Of a stretch of DNA of 64,000 bases, positions 7,937-16,675 are shown one piece after another. Location: the NCBI GenBank assembly GCA_900546875.1, contig URET01000001.1:310001-374000 (forward strand), written 5' to 3'. This DNA is from an uncultured Eubacteriales bacterium. GTDB lineage: Bacteria; Bacillota; Clostridia; Christensenellales; CAG-314. The notes beneath the pieces are model-generated. The model saw only the letters and a list, made by a program, of their open reading frames with translations, was not told the DNA's origin and ran no database searches. Positions within the stretch are counted from its first letter, which is position 1. Every line of letters starts with the position of its first letter. The position numbers and the translations under genes were made by a program.

Positions 7937-8919
7937 TTCGCTTTTGCCTCCTTCTTCTTCTTTACATATCCGAACGGCCTGTTTACTATATACCGATCAA
8001 ACAAAGGCACCGTTATATTCATTATCAGTATGGCAAAACTCACAGCCTCTATTTTGTCCGATGTCTTGCTGTATCTTAATACTCCTACGAGAATACCCAG
8101 AAGCAGAAAGTATATCAGTTTGCCTGTCTTGGTATTGGGTGTGGTAACATAATCCGTTGCCATGAAAACAGCTCCGAGAACAAGTCCGCCGCCCAGTATG
8201 TTCGGAAGAAATACTCCAAAATCAAACCCGTTTATCACGACGCACGTCAGCCCCGCCGCTGCGATCATTATTAACGGCAACTTTATGTCTATCACTTTGC
8301 GCACCGCAAGATATATTCCGCCTATAAGCAGTGCCAATGCGCTCGTTTCTCCTATACACCCGGGAATATTTCCCAAAAACATCTGCAAAAGAGTCGTTTC
8401 GCCCAAGGTCCCGTTATTCAGAAATTCGGTAAGCGGTGTGGCTCCCGCCTGCAGCACTATGCTCCCCGAAGCAAAATTGCTCGCTTTTGTCATCGCTGCA
8501 GAAAAACTCAGAAACGCAAATATCCTGCCCGCTATTGCAGGATTGAACAGATTTTTGCCTGTCCCGCCGAAAAGCATCTTTACCACCACTATCGCAAACA
8601 CCGACGACAAAAGAGGAACATACCAATCTATCTGCGGCGGCATGTTCATGCCTATCAGCAATCCGGTCACACAGGAAGTGAAATCAAAGCTTTCCACACA
8701 GCTTCTGAAACTCTTTTTATTTATCGTCAGATTATACGCAAATTCAGCGGCTACAGCAGATAACAGCGATATCATCAGCACCAGCAGAGCATACCACCCG
8801 AAAAATACGCATCCTACTATACATGCAGGTAAAAGCGCTATACATACGTCTATCATTATCTTCGACGTCGTGCTGTTGCCCCTGATATGGGGAGAGCCCG
8901 AAAAAGTAAGTTTTTCCAT
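7933..8919 (-). CDS. rnfD: Rnf complex subunit D, flavinylated membrane protein
   Basis: Polytopic membrane subunit (about nine or ten helices in 328 residues) belonging to the NqrB/RnfD family, with covalently bound FMN. The attachment site reads LQAGATPLTEFL: the acceptor Thr and the following Pro-Leu match the family, while the usual Ser before Gly is Ala. KxxFGGTGKNLFNPAIAGR is another strong signature. The rnfC stop lies ten bases upstream of its start and rnfG overlaps its end. Confidence 0.95.
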   Translation of the reverse strand: MEKLTFSGSPHIRGNSTTSKIMIDVCIALLPACIVGCVFFGWYALLVLMISLLSAVAAEFAYNLTINKKSFRSCVESFDFTSCVTGLLIGMNMPPQIDWYVPLLSSVFAIVVVKMLFGGTGKNLFNPAIAGRIFAFLSFSAAMTKASNFASGSIVLQAGATPLTEFLNNGTLGETTLLQMFLGNIPGCIGETSALALLIGGIYLAVRKVIDIKLPLIMIAAAGLTCVVINGFDFGVFLPNILGGGLVLGAVFMATDYVTTPNTKTGKLIYFLLLGILVGVLRYSKTSDKIEAVSFAILIMNITVPLFDRYIVNRPFGYVKKKKEAKAK

Positions 8920-8928
8920 CTTTCCCTC

Positions 8929-10212
8929 CTATTTCTTCATTTCCCTGAGCTTGGCTTTGCAAAGCTTTATGCTTTGCACAAGCGTCCTCTTTGCAGGACA
9001 TACGTACGCACAGGTTCCGCATTCGAAACAATCTTTTACCCCGTATTTTATTGCCGACTCGTAACTCCCGTCCAGCGTATAAAAATCTATGTACATCGGC
9101 ATCAGATGCATCGGACAATGATCGGCGCATCTCGAACAGTTTATACACGGAGTCGGCAGATCGGTATTGGCTTCCCCTTTCATCAATCCGAGCAGACCGC
9201 CGTCGGTTTTTGTGGTGGCGCCCGAATCGTCGCTCAGCGCAAACCCCATCATGGGACCGCCGGCTATGAGTTTGACTATCCCATCGTCCACTCCGCAGTA
9301 TTCAAGTATGTCATGATAAGGCGTTCCGGTCCTTACCAGCAGGTTCTTGGGATCTTTTATCGCCCCTCCCGATACCGTCATGACCCTCTCGTATAACGGT
9401 GTGTTCTCTTCCACTGCTTTGTATACCGCCAAAGCCGTCTGCACATTCTGCACCACGACCCCTACGTCAGACGGAAGTCCGCCGCACTTTACGATCCTTC
9501 CCGTGACCGCATATATCAGCTGCTTTTCCGCCCCCTGCGGATACTTCTTTTTGAGCGGCACTACCGTTATATCGGCCGTCGCCTTCTTCATCGCTTCGAT
9601 AGCTTCGGGTTTGTTTGTCTCTATCCCTATATACGCCTCTTTGACCTCCAAAGCTTTGGCTATGAGCGTTATTCCTCTCACAAGCTTCTCTGTATACTCT
9701 ATCATGACTCTGTTGTCACAATTAAGATAAGGCTCGCACTCGGCTCCGTTTATCACAAGCGTATCGACAGGCGTCTTGGGTTTCAGTTTGATTGAAGTCG
9801 GAAATCCGGCGCCCCCCATTCCTACTATGCCCGCTTCAAATATCCTGTCCAGAATATTCTCTTTTGCGGGCTCGATGACCGGCAATGTCATTGTTTCGTC
9901 CTGTCTGTCGTTTTCAACTACTATGTAATCAGTCGGTACATTCAGATTGTTGTTCTTCTTGATTATACCCTTTACGGTACCGCTCACAGAACTGTATATA
10001 TTCGATGAAAACGCTCCCGCCGCCTCTCCTATCAGCATTCCGCGCAACACCCTGTCCCCTTCCTTTACTTTGGGTATCGCCGGTGCTCCCATATGCTGCT
10101 GCAAACTGAAATAATATGTGTCGACCTGCGGCATTATTTCTATCGGTTTGTCAGCAGTGGCAGCTTTTTTGTCAGGAACATGTACGCCCCTCCTGAAACT
10201 TAACTCCTTCAT
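8929..10212 (-). CDS. rnfC: Rnf complex subunit C, NADH-binding and iron-sulfur
   Basis: Peripheral subunit where NAD+ is reduced. It has the N-terminal biotinyl-lipoyl-like fold (EGDRVLRGMLIGEA), the NADH/FMN-binding region with GIVGMGGAGFPTSIKL and NGAECEPYL, a SLBB-like segment, and two C-terminal [4Fe-4S] motifs (CINCSRCADHCPM and CFECGTCAYVCPAKR). The start MKELSFRRGV was chosen because GGAGGAT precedes it; the 17-codon extension upstream would run into a terminator hairpin. At 427 residues it is a standard short clostridial RnfC. First gene of the rnf operon. Confidence 0.95.
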   Translation of the reverse strand: MKELSFRRGVHVPDKKAATADKPIEIMPQVDTYYFSLQQHMGAPAIPKVKEGDRVLRGMLIGEAAGAFSSNIYSSVSGTVKGIIKKNNNLNVPTDYIVVENDRQDETMTLPVIEPAKENILDRIFEAGIVGMGGAGFPTSIKLKPKTPVDTLVINGAECEPYLNCDNRVMIEYTEKLVRGITLIAKALEVKEAYIGIETNKPEAIEAMKKATADITVVPLKKKYPQGAEKQLIYAVTGRIVKCGGLPSDVGVVVQNVQTALAVYKAVEENTPLYERVMTVSGGAIKDPKNLLVRTGTPYHDILEYCGVDDGIVKLIAGGPMMGFALSDDSGATTKTDGGLLGLMKGEANTDLPTPCINCSRCADHCPMHLMPMYIDFYTLDGSYESAIKYGVKDCFECGTCAYVCPAKRTLVQSIKLCKAKLREMKK

Positions 10213-10236
10213 ATCTATCCTCCGATGAGTTGCTTT

Positions 10237-10265
10237 TCTATACAAAAACTGACGGCAGTCCACAA
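10237..10265 (-). promoter_or_regulatory. Possible rnf operon promoter overlapping a terminator
   Basis: Minus strand TTGTGG (10260-10265), 17-bp spacer, TATAGA (10237-10242). The spacer contains one arm of the upstream gene's terminator. The boxes are only moderate matches, but no other promoter fits between the terminator and rnfC. Confidence 0.4.
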
Positions 10266-10277
10266 AGGAGCTGCCGT
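10244..10277 (-). terminator. Intrinsic terminator after the oadB-oadG pair
   Basis: ACGGCAG and CTGCCGT form a 7-bp stem (12-nt loop) followed on the minus strand by AGTTTTTG. It follows the small gamma-like gene and precedes rnfC. Confidence 0.7.
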
Positions 10278-10284
10278 TAAGCCG

Positions 10285-10440
10285 CTATTTTTTCCCTGCT
10301 TTGTTAAGTAATTTTGTGACCAGATATATTATCCCTATGGCCAGAAATATTACAAGCATCCCTTTCCATGTGACACTCAACGCTTGCCCGATCTTCTTGT
10401 TGACTGCCATAATACATTCTGTTAAAATTACGTAATCCAT
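10285..10440 (-). CDS. Small membrane protein, decarboxylase gamma-subunit-like
   Basis: A 51-residue frame with GGAGG seven bases upstream of its ATG. Residues about 26-43 form one transmembrane helix (WKGMLVIFLAIGIIYLVTKL), preceded by an amphipathic start and followed by a basic tail NKAGKK. It follows the OadB-like gene by ten bases and precedes a terminator, which is the genomic position of the OadG/GcdC-type small subunit that anchors the carboxyltransferase to OadB. The assignment rests on size, single helix and context, not on sequence motifs, since the family is poorly conserved. Confidence 0.65.
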   Translation of the reverse strand: MDYVILTECIMAVNKKIGQALSVTWKGMLVIFLAIGIIYLVTKLLNKAGKK

Positions 10441-10450
10441 TCGTACCTCC

Positions 10451-11638
10451 TTATATCCCAAGCATCTGCGGCACTATCGACAGTATCACTCCGCCGGCCA
10501 GTACCGAAGCTACCTGACCCGATACATTCGCCGCCGCAGCGTGCATCAGTAAATGATTCTGCGGGTCCGCTTCTAACCCAAGCTTCTGAACCACCCTGGA
10601 CGACATCGGAAATGCCGATATCCCCGCCGCACCGACCATAGGATTTATCTTCGTTTTGGAAAACAGATTTATTAGCTTTGCAAACATCACTCCGCTTATC
10701 GTATCAAGTACAAAAGCAAACAAACCTAATGCCATTATTATCAGCGTTTCTAGCTGAACAAAATCCTTCGCCTGCATACTGAACGCTATGGTAACTCCAA
10801 GCAGCAATGTTATGAGATTCGCCAGGACCTTACTTGCCGTCTCAGACAAAGAATTCAATACCCCGCATTCCCTTATCAGATTGCCCAGCATCAGACACCC
10901 TACAAGCGATACGGACTGCGGTGCAAGTAATCCCGCTATGAGTGTGCACAATATGGGAAATATTATCTTTGTGCTCTTCTTTACGGAATCCGGTTTATAT
11001 TCCATCCTGATCGCACGTTCCTTTTTTGTGGTCACCATCTTTATGGCAAAGGGCTGTATTATCGGGACTAACGCCATATATGAATACGCCACGACCATTA
11101 TCGCCCCTAAATAATTGGATCTCAGAGTATTTGCGACCAATATCGAGGTAGGACCGTCAGCTGCACCGATTATACCTATTGCGGCAGCGTCCGCAAACGA
11201 AAACTGAGGGAAAAAACTCGCAAGTATTATCGTAAGGAAAATTCCTAACTGCGCCGCCGCTCCGAAAAACATCAGTTTGGGATTTGCTATAAGCGGTCCG
11301 AAATCTATCATTGCCCCTATCCCGATAAACAAGATAAGAGGCATCGCTTCGGACGCTTCTATCCCTACCCTGAAAAGCGACTCTATTATTCCGCTTTCTC
11401 CTATCGCCCCGGAAAAAGGTATATTTACCAATATCGCTCCGAATCCCATAGGCAATAACAACGCCGGTTCCATTTCTTTCTTTATCGCCAGATAAATCAA
11501 CACGATACCGACGACCCACATCACTATGAGCTTCCAACCCGGCGCTCCCGTTCCGCCTGCATCATTAGTAAAAAAAGTCGTAAAATTTTTAAACAGAAAA
11601 TCAAACTCGCTCCAAAAGTCCAATAATAAACCTTTCAT
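10451..11638 (-). CDS. Sodium-pumping decarboxylase beta subunit (OadB/GcdB/MmdB family)
   Basis: Integral membrane subunit that releases CO2 from carboxybiotin and couples this to Na+ export. At 395 residues it matches the family. The signature region AAAIGIIGAADGPTSILVANTL holds the essential Asp, and GFGAILVNIPFSGAI and GAAGISAFPMSSRVVQKLG are also conserved. Eleven or so hydrophobic segments. The substrate (oxaloacetate, methylmalonyl-CoA or glutaconyl-CoA) is set by the alpha subunit and biotin carrier, neither of which is in the window. It starts a two-gene unit and has a strong promoter. Confidence 0.92.
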   Translation of the reverse strand: MKGLLLDFWSEFDFLFKNFTTFFTNDAGGTGAPGWKLIVMWVVGIVLIYLAIKKEMEPALLLPMGFGAILVNIPFSGAIGESGIIESLFRVGIEASEAMPLILFIGIGAMIDFGPLIANPKLMFFGAAAQLGIFLTIILASFFPQFSFADAAAIGIIGAADGPTSILVANTLRSNYLGAIMVVAYSYMALVPIIQPFAIKMVTTKKERAIRMEYKPDSVKKSTKIIFPILCTLIAGLLAPQSVSLVGCLMLGNLIRECGVLNSLSETASKVLANLITLLLGVTIAFSMQAKDFVQLETLIIMALGLFAFVLDTISGVMFAKLINLFSKTKINPMVGAAGISAFPMSSRVVQKLGLEADPQNHLLMHAAAANVSGQVASVLAGGVILSIVPQMLGI

Positions 11639-11746
11639 CCTCTTCTCCGATAAAAAATAAAATTTCTGCCGTCATAAAAATAGAAAACTAAAGCTTTCGG
11701 CTGTCAGAGATACTGTGAAAAAGCACAAAAGCCCCCATCTTCATTT

Positions 11747-11775
11747 ATTATAATACATCCTCTGTTAAATAGCAA
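11747..11775 (-). promoter_or_regulatory. Promoter of the oadB-like operon
   Basis: Minus strand TTGCTA (11770-11775), 17-bp spacer, TATAAT (11747-11752). A TTGACA lies 17 bp further upstream. The leader of about 100 nt has no recognised riboswitch. Confidence 0.7.
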
Positions 11776-12311
11776 CAATATTAAATTGTCAAAAAAAATT
11801 TTTATCCCGATTTTAACTTCTTTTATGTATTCTTTCAGTCTGCTCGCTGCTAACCTGCCGGCTTCCTGCGTTTCGGTTTTTCCGTATCCTTACTTTATCT
11901 GCCCTTTTTGTTACGTTCCGTAATCCTGTCCTTTTTACGCCTTCCTTGCGATTTACATTGTCTCAGCGTCTGCTTTTCCTCTATGGACCACGGCAGTATT
12001 TTCCCCTATTTCTTCTGCTGCCCTGCTTCCGCACTCTTCTGATCCGGTATTCAGAGCTCCCGCCGTTCAGTATACGTTTAATTCCTCTCATTCCGTTTCC
12101 TACATTGTGTTCGGCAGAATTTTCAGCCTCGCCTGCCTGATCTCTCATGCTTGTTTAAGTATGCTCAATTCGCATGCTCCGAACGTGGACCGTGCGCATA
12201 CTCGTATTCTCATGCGTTTTAAGCGCACGCGTATCTTAAGCGCAAGACAAAAAAGCAGGTTGATTTGTTTTGTAAGGTTTCAGTGATCCGTTTTGAGGGT
12301 TACGGAAGGTT
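11776..12311. other. Intergenic stretch without recognisable genes
   Basis: Between the oadB-like promoter and the 52-bp tandem repeat I find no frame with a ribosome-binding site, no RNA gene and no terminator. It is pyrimidine-rich on the plus strand like the surrounding gene-bearing sequence and holds the short direct repeat CTTAAGCGCA/TTAAGCGCA near 12210-12245. It may be decayed coding sequence. Confidence 0.5.
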
Positions 12312-12412
12312 TTTCCGTGACTTCGGGGTACAGAACTCGAGAATACCGCTTTTTTCTATGGTCTTTCCGTGATTTCGGGGTACAGAGCTCGAAAATAACG
12401 CTTTTTTCTGCT
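12312..12412. repeat. Two-copy tandem repeat, 52-bp period
   Basis: Copies at 12312-12360 and 12364-12412 share TTTCCGTGA, TTCGGGGTACAGA, CTCGA and CGCTTTTTTCT with a few substitutions. Read on the minus strand both copies are open and encode related peptides (SRVLYPEVTEKPS and IFELCTPKSRKDH), but the frame lacks a ribosome-binding site. It could be a dispersed intergenic repeat family or the remnant of one. Confidence 0.75.
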
Positions 12413-12490
12413 GTCGGCATTACGCAAAACACCGAAGCTATCTGCTCCGGATTGCAAAATGTCCGCTTGCGTCGTATGCTTTTATGCAGT

Positions 12491-12859
12491 TCAGCGTTTC
12501 CTGTACTCGGATAAGGCTTCAAAATACTGCCATACCGCCAGTACTAGAAAAAATACGCCGAAAATAACTTTCAATGTTTTTTCTTCTGCGTATACCGATA
12601 TTACGCTCCCGGCTACCGCTCCGACGCATGCAGGTATTATTATTTTCCCTTTACCGTGTTTTTTTATCAGCTTGTTCTTGGAGTGTATAAAAAGCGCAGC
12701 AGCACACATAGGCAGAAAACTCAGCAGATTTGCCGACTGAACCGTATGCTGCGGTATATCCAAAAATGACAATAACGGCACAAGCAAAGTGCCTCCGCCC
12801 ATTCCCATCCCTCCGGCCACTCCGGCTATGAATCCGAATATAATTATCAGTATCTCCAT
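12491..12859 (-). CDS. Half-size TauE/SafE-family membrane protein
   Basis: 122 residues with four hydrophobic segments. The glycine-rich start GFIAGVAGGMGMGGGTLLVPLL and the GAVAGSVISVY motif before the last helix are characteristic of the TauE/SafE (TSUP) family of anion/sulfur-compound transporters. Full-length members have about 250 residues built from two such halves, so this is a single half that would have to dimerise. GAGGG precedes the ATG. It is monocistronic; the nearest convergent or divergent genes give no clue to its substrate. Confidence 0.75.
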   Translation of the reverse strand: MEILIIIFGFIAGVAGGMGMGGGTLLVPLLSFLDIPQHTVQSANLLSFLPMCAAALFIHSKNKLIKKHGKGKIIIPACVGAVAGSVISVYAEEKTLKVIFGVFFLVLAVWQYFEALSEYRKR

Positions 12860-13312
12860 ATTCCCTCGGTTTTTATTTTAGTATGCACATTTGATCCTCC
12901 CCGGATTCCGACTCAATTGTTTTTTATATCGTTTCTGTTTTGATTTTATTCCGCATTACTTTATATCCCGATCCGAAATTACAGCAGCCTTTGTCGGAAG
13001 TTTGTCACAGTTTTTGTGTATTATTTAAGTCTGAACGCACCCTTCATTTAAGTCTGATCGGAATATTCGTTTCTATCGGACTTTTTCCGTCTTCGGTTCA
13101 TGCAGGGCGCGCTGTCGCCGATACGTATGAAAACTGTATTATCCGCATTATCCGCGGTTTTATAAAAACGTGCAGAAGCTTCGTTTCTCCGGAAATTCTT
13201 CCCGTTTACCTTAAATAAAAATACAACTGTATGTTTCATCTCTACCGCGATATTCATGGCACTCAGAGCCCTGAGACGGCTTAACTTCCTTTTTTTGCAC
13301 GCTTTTTTACGC
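12860..13312. other. Intergenic stretch without recognisable genes
   Basis: No supported gene. A direct repeat ATTTAAGTCTGA occurs at 13023-13034 and 13046-13057. The right end carries the terminator of the large lipoprotein gene. Confidence 0.45.
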
Positions 13313-13344
13313 AAAAAACGACGGAAGCTTTTTGCTTCCGCCGT
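13313..13344 (-). terminator. Intrinsic terminator of the large lipoprotein gene
   Basis: ACGACGGAAGC pairs with GCTTCCGCCGT (one mismatch) around a TTTTT loop, followed on the minus strand by six T residues. It lies about 60 bases after the stop codon. Confidence 0.85.
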
Positions 13345-13406
13345 TTAATATAAGATTATATCCTCATCATATTTTTTATCGGCATTTGCATGCCGTTATT
13401 CACAGA

Positions 13407-15896
13407 TCAGTTTTCGATATCAAAAATCTCTGTATACGCAATTATCGATCCTACCGGAGTTTCTGTATGAATCTCAAGGAACTTCACTCCTTCCTCAAGG
13501 AAAGACGCGTTCATCACCAGGAACCCCGCATACTGTGTTATCCCTTCCTGCATGTCGCTGATACCGTTAGCTTCCATAAAAGCCGTTAGAGCTGCTAAAA
13601 CTTCCTGATTGCCGGCCTGAACCTCCGCAAAGATTTCAGTTCCCTTTTCGGTTGCGGCATTTACGAAAGTCATCGTATCGGAATATAGACCCAAAGGTGC
13701 AAGGAAACCGACTCCGCTCACATTGCGCGGATCACTGTTCAAAAGCTGAGGATTCCTTTGTATTTTGATTTCCCCGGCTTGGAAATAAGGAAGAATATTT
13801 ATAACCTGATCAGGCTGTTTCGTATAATTCAACACGACTACATATGCAAAATTGAATACCTCATATGGAACGCCTTCAGAATCAGTTTCGGTTTTCACCA
13901 TAGTTTTCCGTCCTGCGGAATATTGAGTTACAATCCCGTCAAGCTGTGATTTCGCGCCCGCAACAAACGCCGACATACCGTTCGTACTGAACCATGCCTC
14001 TGTTCCGCTCACAAAATTCTCCACAACTGACGCATCGTCAACCACAATATTGGGATCGAAAACGCTGCCCTCACGATAATTTGTATCCTCAAGCCATATC
14101 CCGGATCCGCCGGCTGCATAAAGATATGATTCTGTCAGAGTAAGGTTGAAGTTGTTTCCGTAAATGTTATTCGCCCAACTTTCCGTCACATAAGTCTGAT
14201 TTACGCTTACATCCGTTCCGCAGCCCGTTGCAAAAACTCCGATACATGTGAACTTGATCACGCAGTTGTTTACGTTCATATCCACGCTGTCGGCTCTCAG
14301 TCCCGCATAGGACCCGGATTTCTTTATTACGGCTTCGTATATCTCTTCCTGAGTCATGTCACCTCTGGGGACCTCTGTATTGCCTATAACGGTAAGGTTA
14401 TTATAAATTATAAGTGACGAGTCATGTTCGTTCAGAGTTTCGTCAGTAAGCAAGGGGGCGTCTTCAATGCTGAAGCTGTCCAAATAAGAATCAAGCGTTG
14501 AAGAATGTACCTCGGCAAAAAACATACTCGACTGAGAATTACATACATCCGAAGGAGCCCCGGCTATAGTAAGCGACCCGGGCTGATCGGGATAAAGATT
14601 ATCATCGTCCGGTGTAATTACTATAAGCTGAGACCCGTCTACCGTAAAATAGTTCCCGTTTACCGTAAGACGATCATCTGCAGTATTGTAGCTTACCCTT
14701 ACGTACGATGAAGCGGTATTGTTTGCAATAAGCGTGCCCTCTTCGTCATATTCAATATACTTTGTCATTGCATAAGGTTCTATGTTTTTCGGAGTACCGT
14801 CCGGATTGAGCTGGTTTTCCTCAAAATAAGTGGTGATGTTGCGGTGTATATTTATCGTGTGCACATACAAAGAACCGAACCACTTCTGTAATTCCTTATG
14901 TGTAAACACATTGTATCCGTCGTTTAACTGAAATTCCATTGTAACGGGTTTAAAATCATGATACCCCCCTTCTATGGCGTCCTGACCGTATTTTGCCGTA
15001 ATGGTTACTCTCACGAGCTTTCCGATCAGTTCCTTTTTGAAAAGAAACTTATATCCGTCTTTGACTTCTGCTACCTCTTCTAGGTCCTTTTCATAATAAT
15101 CTCCGTCGGTCATTACTTCAAATTTATAGTCGACGATATCCGTCGTCGGATAGATCACCTTATCGGTCTGTGTGGACTCCAGCGAAAGATCAAAATAAAA
15201 TTCATTGCTTGTCCCCACAAAATACGGAGCTGCTTCTTTGTTTATAAATTCGGTCCCGCCCTGAGCCATTTCGGCTATGGTTGATTTATATATTGTCCTG
15301 CTTTCACCTTCTGCAAAATATACAAGTCTGTCAATTACCCGTATATCCCTGTTCACTGTTTCGCCTGATGAATTCTTGTATACAAGCACATACTCCCCTG
15401 TTTCATCGATTTTCAGAATGTCGCCGTCAACAGGATAAGTATTTTCCCCCTGTTTTACCACAAGATCACTTATACCTTCAAATGTATATTCAAAACCGGC
15501 AAATATCACCATGACGTCGCCGTCCATGAAATAGCTGCCTTCACCTGTTGTCGCTTTTTCGATCACCTGAATATTGAACCTTTCTTCGAATTTCACGCCT
15601 TTACTTTCATATTTTACGGTAATCACGTAATTTCCCGATTGCTCAGTCGTGAAATCTCCCAGATCAAGTTCATACTGGTCTGCGTCCAACTCCACGAGCT
15701 TGCCGTCGGACATCCTGGCTGAAACTACAAGAGCGGAAAAATCCACGCTGTCGCCTACATACACTCTCGTAGGAATGCCGAGACGGTTTATCTCTATGCT
15801 TTCAACAAGAGTTTCCACGCACGCGGCAAAACTCAACACCGCAAGTACTAGCACTGCAATGAGACAAAGGTTTGTCATTCTTACTTTTTTTTGCAT
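13407..15896 (-). CDS. Large surface lipoprotein of unknown function
   Basis: 829 residues. A signal peptide ends in the lipobox LSFAAC (Cys26), so the protein is lipid-anchored outside the membrane. The region after the anchor (about 30-115) looks like a bacterial Ig-like domain (IEINRLGIPTRVYVGDSVDF, with a closing NYVITVKYES strand), followed by a second short beta domain. The middle third has repeated short strand-turn units such as VNNCVIKFTCIGVFATG and NLTLTESYLYAAGGSGIWLED, which suggest a right-handed beta-helix as in carbohydrate-active surface proteins, but no catalytic motif was recognised. AAGGAG precedes the start. It is monocistronic with a terminator. Function unknown. Confidence 0.8.
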   Translation of the reverse strand: MQKKVRMTNLCLIAVLVLAVLSFAACVETLVESIEINRLGIPTRVYVGDSVDFSALVVSARMSDGKLVELDADQYELDLGDFTTEQSGNYVITVKYESKGVKFEERFNIQVIEKATTGEGSYFMDGDVMVIFAGFEYTFEGISDLVVKQGENTYPVDGDILKIDETGEYVLVYKNSSGETVNRDIRVIDRLVYFAEGESRTIYKSTIAEMAQGGTEFINKEAAPYFVGTSNEFYFDLSLESTQTDKVIYPTTDIVDYKFEVMTDGDYYEKDLEEVAEVKDGYKFLFKKELIGKLVRVTITAKYGQDAIEGGYHDFKPVTMEFQLNDGYNVFTHKELQKWFGSLYVHTINIHRNITTYFEENQLNPDGTPKNIEPYAMTKYIEYDEEGTLIANNTASSYVRVSYNTADDRLTVNGNYFTVDGSQLIVITPDDDNLYPDQPGSLTIAGAPSDVCNSQSSMFFAEVHSSTLDSYLDSFSIEDAPLLTDETLNEHDSSLIIYNNLTVIGNTEVPRGDMTQEEIYEAVIKKSGSYAGLRADSVDMNVNNCVIKFTCIGVFATGCGTDVSVNQTYVTESWANNIYGNNFNLTLTESYLYAAGGSGIWLEDTNYREGSVFDPNIVVDDASVVENFVSGTEAWFSTNGMSAFVAGAKSQLDGIVTQYSAGRKTMVKTETDSEGVPYEVFNFAYVVVLNYTKQPDQVINILPYFQAGEIKIQRNPQLLNSDPRNVSGVGFLAPLGLYSDTMTFVNAATEKGTEIFAEVQAGNQEVLAALTAFMEANGISDMQEGITQYAGFLVMNASFLEEGVKFLEIHTETPVGSIIAYTEIFDIEN

Positions 15897-16194
15897 ATCT
15901 TTTCTCCTTTTTTATCTTAAAAACTAAGCTCCGCCGCCTTATCCCGGTGCTTATATTCCGGGTATTACGATTATATGGGAGCAATCCGTTGTTTTTGACA
16001 TCATGTTCTTACTTCATGGTACACTCTGCGAATCCGACAAATATCCTTCGGCGGTTTATAGTCTGCACTTCACGGCAGATCCTCTTTTACGATCCTTCGT
16101 ATCCGATAAATATCGTTTTCATACTTCGGAATATTGCGCCGCCAGCTGAAAACCGCCGTATCCGCGTTTTGTCATCCGTGGCCGTTCCTTCCGA

Positions 16195-16668
16195 TCACAA
16201 AGGCAATACTCCGCCTCCGTTCTCGGATACACGTATCCTCAGAGTCGCCGTTTTGTTGGAACCGTCAGTCGTTTTTGCTATTATGTCCACACTCTTGGCT
16301 TTCCCTCCGGGAAAATATAACCAGCCTTCGGGCGTAACTGCTATATCACCGTCTGTAACTATGCCGTTTTCCTGTTGCATTCCGCCTGAAAACGTGAAAA
16401 TTATTTTTGAGTTGGTAGCATTCTCAGGTTCCACCCTCCACTTGATCTGATAACTTTCATCATCGGGATGTAAATTTATCTGCAGATATTTTCCTTCTTT
16501 CCCGTTGTATACGCTGTCCACCATAGTTATATCATCTTCATAAAATGCTATAGAAGTTACATAAACCACATCTCGCCAATTCTCTGCCTGCAACCCGAAA
16601 AGACTGACTACCACTATTGCCATGATGCAGACGATTATCTCAATAAGTACAATTATTTTTTTACTCAT
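16195..16668 (-). CDS. Membrane-anchored protein with an Ig-like domain
   Basis: 157 residues: one N-terminal transmembrane helix (about 5-26) acting as an uncleaved anchor, then an extracytoplasmic beta domain. The segments YQIKWRVEPENATNSKI and SVDIIAKTTDGSNKTATLRIRV match the BIG2-type Ig-like fold. It starts eight bases after the ABC permease stop and is the last gene of that three-gene unit, so it probably works with the transporter, for instance as an extracellular accessory. AGGTGG precedes the ATG. No enzyme motif. Confidence 0.75.
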   Translation of the reverse strand: MSKKIIVLIEIIVCIMAIVVVSLFGLQAENWRDVVYVTSIAFYEDDITMVDSVYNGKEGKYLQINLHPDDESYQIKWRVEPENATNSKIIFTFSGGMQQENGIVTDGDIAVTPEGWLYFPGGKAKSVDIIAKTTDGSNKTATLRIRVSENGGGVLPL

Positions 16669-16675
16669 AGTCCAC

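Noticed and set aside
8162..9064. 300-codon open frame on the plus strand
   Set aside because: Antisense to rnfD and rnfC, which have clear family motifs; codon pattern is the mirror of a coding strand.
12280..12522. Open minus-strand frame of 80 codons across the 52-bp tandem repeat
   Set aside because: No ribosome-binding site, overlaps the end of the TauE/SafE gene, and the apparent protein repeat is a by-product of the DNA repeat.
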